Origin: Hondaea fermentalgiana
Lineage: Eukaryota > Sar > Bigyra > Thraustochytrida > Thraustochytriidae
Assembly (NCBI GenBank): GCA_014084085.1
Contig: NPFB01000006.1
Span: 121,496 to 138,927 of the forward strand
DNA length: 17,432 nt
Direction: 5' to 3'
In this document: positions 16,430-17,432 of the stretch, piece by piece
Layout of the letters: every line of letters starts with the position of its first letter
How positions within the stretch are numbered: the stretch's first letter is position 1
Position numbers and translations under genes: made by a program
The notes under the pieces: generated by a model
Databases searched by the model: none
Seen by the model: the letters and a program-made list of their open reading frames with translations, nothing else
What the model was told of the DNA's origin: nothing

Positions 16430-17407
16430 TACGCCTGGTCTTGCCTTTGCTCTTATCGTTGGTAGACTTGTAAGTAGAGCGGTTCGACTTGTCAGAGCGG
16501 GATCACAACAATGCTGCAGAGGAAGAGGGCCGTGTAAGGCTCTCCTTGTTATTTCCCGGGCCTCGTCGGGTCCCGCGGCGCTCGCAGTTCTTTCACTGGG
16601 CAACGAATTTGGGTCTCTGCACGACCTCGTCGATGCGGCCGCAGTCTGCAGCTCCTTCTCGTGCCACTGCGCCTGTTGCGCCTGCTGCACCTGTTGCTGC
16701 TGGCAGTAGCAGTCCGCGCCCCGCCGCCGTTTTGTCACCCGCCCGTCGGCCCCTTGCTCCTGCTGGAATTCCGGGGCGGCGGCGGCGGCGGCAGCCGAGG
16801 ACCCGAGACCGTAGAACCGCGCGGCGGCAATTCCTCTGGTCTGCGCGCCCTTGCCGCTACTGTTGCTACCGCTGCCGCTGGCACTGCCGCCGCGATGTCT
16901 GGCGGACATGCCGGCCTTGTGCCGGGGCCGGGGCCCAGGGCCGGAATCATCGCCGATGACCTCTTTCTGGAGGCCGTCATCGCCGTCGTCGCTGCCGTGG
17001 AGCTCGTCTTTGTCGCGGGCCTTTTGTGCCCACCGCACGAGCGCGGATGCGGCGGCGGCGTCTACGAGGCGGACTCGGGATATTTCGCCAGTGCAGAGCT
17101 GCAATTCCACCTCGGGCCCCTCTGCCACGGCGTCCTCCACGGCCTCGCGCGGGACGAGCAGCAGCTCCTCGTCCCCGCGCCGCGCCGCGCGCGCCCTCCT
17201 TGGCAAGGGCGTCGCGCCCGGGTCCGGGCCGCCGCCATCCCCGTCCCTCTCGAGCGCCCTTCGCTCGCCGCCGCACGACCGCGCGGGCGCGGCGTCCGAC
17301 GAGTTGTCCGCGGCCCGTCTTCCGCGCGGTCCTCGGCCGCTCCGCCGCGGGTTTTCGCGGTCGGCGTCGGCGTCGACGTTCTTCGTCGTGGTCTTCATCA
17401 TCCCCAT
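14972..17407 (-). CDS. PRIMPOL: PrimPol (CCDC111) primase-polymerase
   Basis: An archaeo-eukaryotic primase-polymerase that reprimes stalled replication forks and bypasses lesions in nucleus and mitochondria. Of 811 residues, homology starts near RQAQAF (about 370). Motif I is YFDLEF with metal ligands D449 and E451; motif II is SRH (502-504); motif III is DLGVYTRNRCFRLY with D553. The zinc finger has C721, H728, C748 and C753 with the same spacing as human PrimPol (CQRVRREHRSNN ... CYDPDC). Only about 58 residues, Gln/Glu/Lys-rich, follow the finger, so the C-terminal RPA-binding acidic motifs of the human protein are not evident. The first 350 residues are Ala/Gly/Arg/Gln-rich with no recognised domain. 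The chosen ATG lies 25 bases from the window end; ATGs two and three codons later would serve equally. Between about 16310 and 16630 codon usage in this frame is poor, so the N-terminal model may contain an intron or frameshift. Confidence 0.85.
16313..16502 (-). other. Candidate alternative coding frame in the PrimPol N-terminus
   Basis: A second minus-strand frame is open from just after a TGA at 16503-16505. It encodes a Lys/Ser/Asn-rich then Ser/Gly-rich stretch ending near DTIDSAF. In its first 27 codons 20 end in G or C, against 6 of 30 for the PrimPol frame over the same DNA; genes here strongly prefer G/C endings. A one-base change in the four-T run at 16313-16316 would join this frame to the conserved PrimPol frame exactly before ARKFARQ. 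There is no ATG in this frame, so it would need an upstream exon. Confidence 0.35.
16396..16425. repeat. (CTG)10 trinucleotide repeat
   Basis: Ten perfect CTG units on the + strand. They encode poly-Ala in the annotated PrimPol frame and poly-Ser in the alternative frame. The tract lies in the N-terminal low-complexity region. Confidence 0.95.
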
Positions 17408-17432
17408 TCCCGCGAGCGCAGGCTCGGGCCCC

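Noticed and set aside
16478..16490. tRNA B-box-like GGTTCGA
   Set aside because: It lacks the following CC and there is no A box or cloverleaf around it.
1..17432. Terminal inverted repeat of the window (GGGGCC at the start, GGCCCC at the end)
   Set aside because: The match is only six bases and does not continue; it is expected by chance in GC-rich DNA.

Overview
This window reads as eukaryotic nuclear DNA from a protist with long, intron-poor, GC-rich genes and many simple-sequence tracts. Five protein-coding genes can be supported, each by one long open frame. The combination of a p300/CBP acetyltransferase that mixes animal and plant features, a PrimPol, a NIT1-type amidase, a TKL kinase and a C19orf44-like protein fits a stramenopile. 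A thraustochytrid (labyrinthulomycete) is my best guess, but it is an inference from gene style and not from a marker gene.

Layout from left to right. 1-842: GC-rich leader or promoter DNA with AAAG and TCGC microsatellites and a 32-codon upstream ORF whose stop overlaps the next start. 843-7598 (+): a 2251-residue p300/CBP-type histone acetyltransferase with KIX, TAZ1, bromodomain, RING/PHD, split KAT11 catalytic domain, two ZZ fingers and TAZ2. 7599-8359: convergent 3' flanks with an AATAAA signal on each strand. 8360-9394 (-): a TKL-type protein kinase with an N-myristoylation-like N-terminus. 9395-10964: a 1.57-kb divergent intergenic region with microsatellites and no supported gene. 10965-13499 (+): an acidic, Ser/Arg-rich protein with a C-terminal DUF4614/C19orf44-like region and an internal 29-residue duplication. 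13500-13771: a short convergent gap. 13772-14722 (-): a NIT1-like deaminated glutathione amidase with an intact Glu-Lys-Cys triad. 14972-17407 (-): PrimPol, with all primase motifs and its zinc finger; its N-terminal 350 or so residues are low-complexity and the reading frame there is questionable.

The genes do not form an operon or a recognisable system. They look like ordinary housekeeping and regulatory neighbours: chromatin acetylation, signalling, a probable cilium-related protein, metabolite repair and replication-fork repriming. I found no mobile element, CRISPR array, tRNA, rRNA, virus or toxin gene. The points most worth checking are the ATGA stop/start overlap before the acetyltransferase, its unusual domain order and cluster of psi-K-x-E motifs, and the frame switch in the PrimPol N-terminus.
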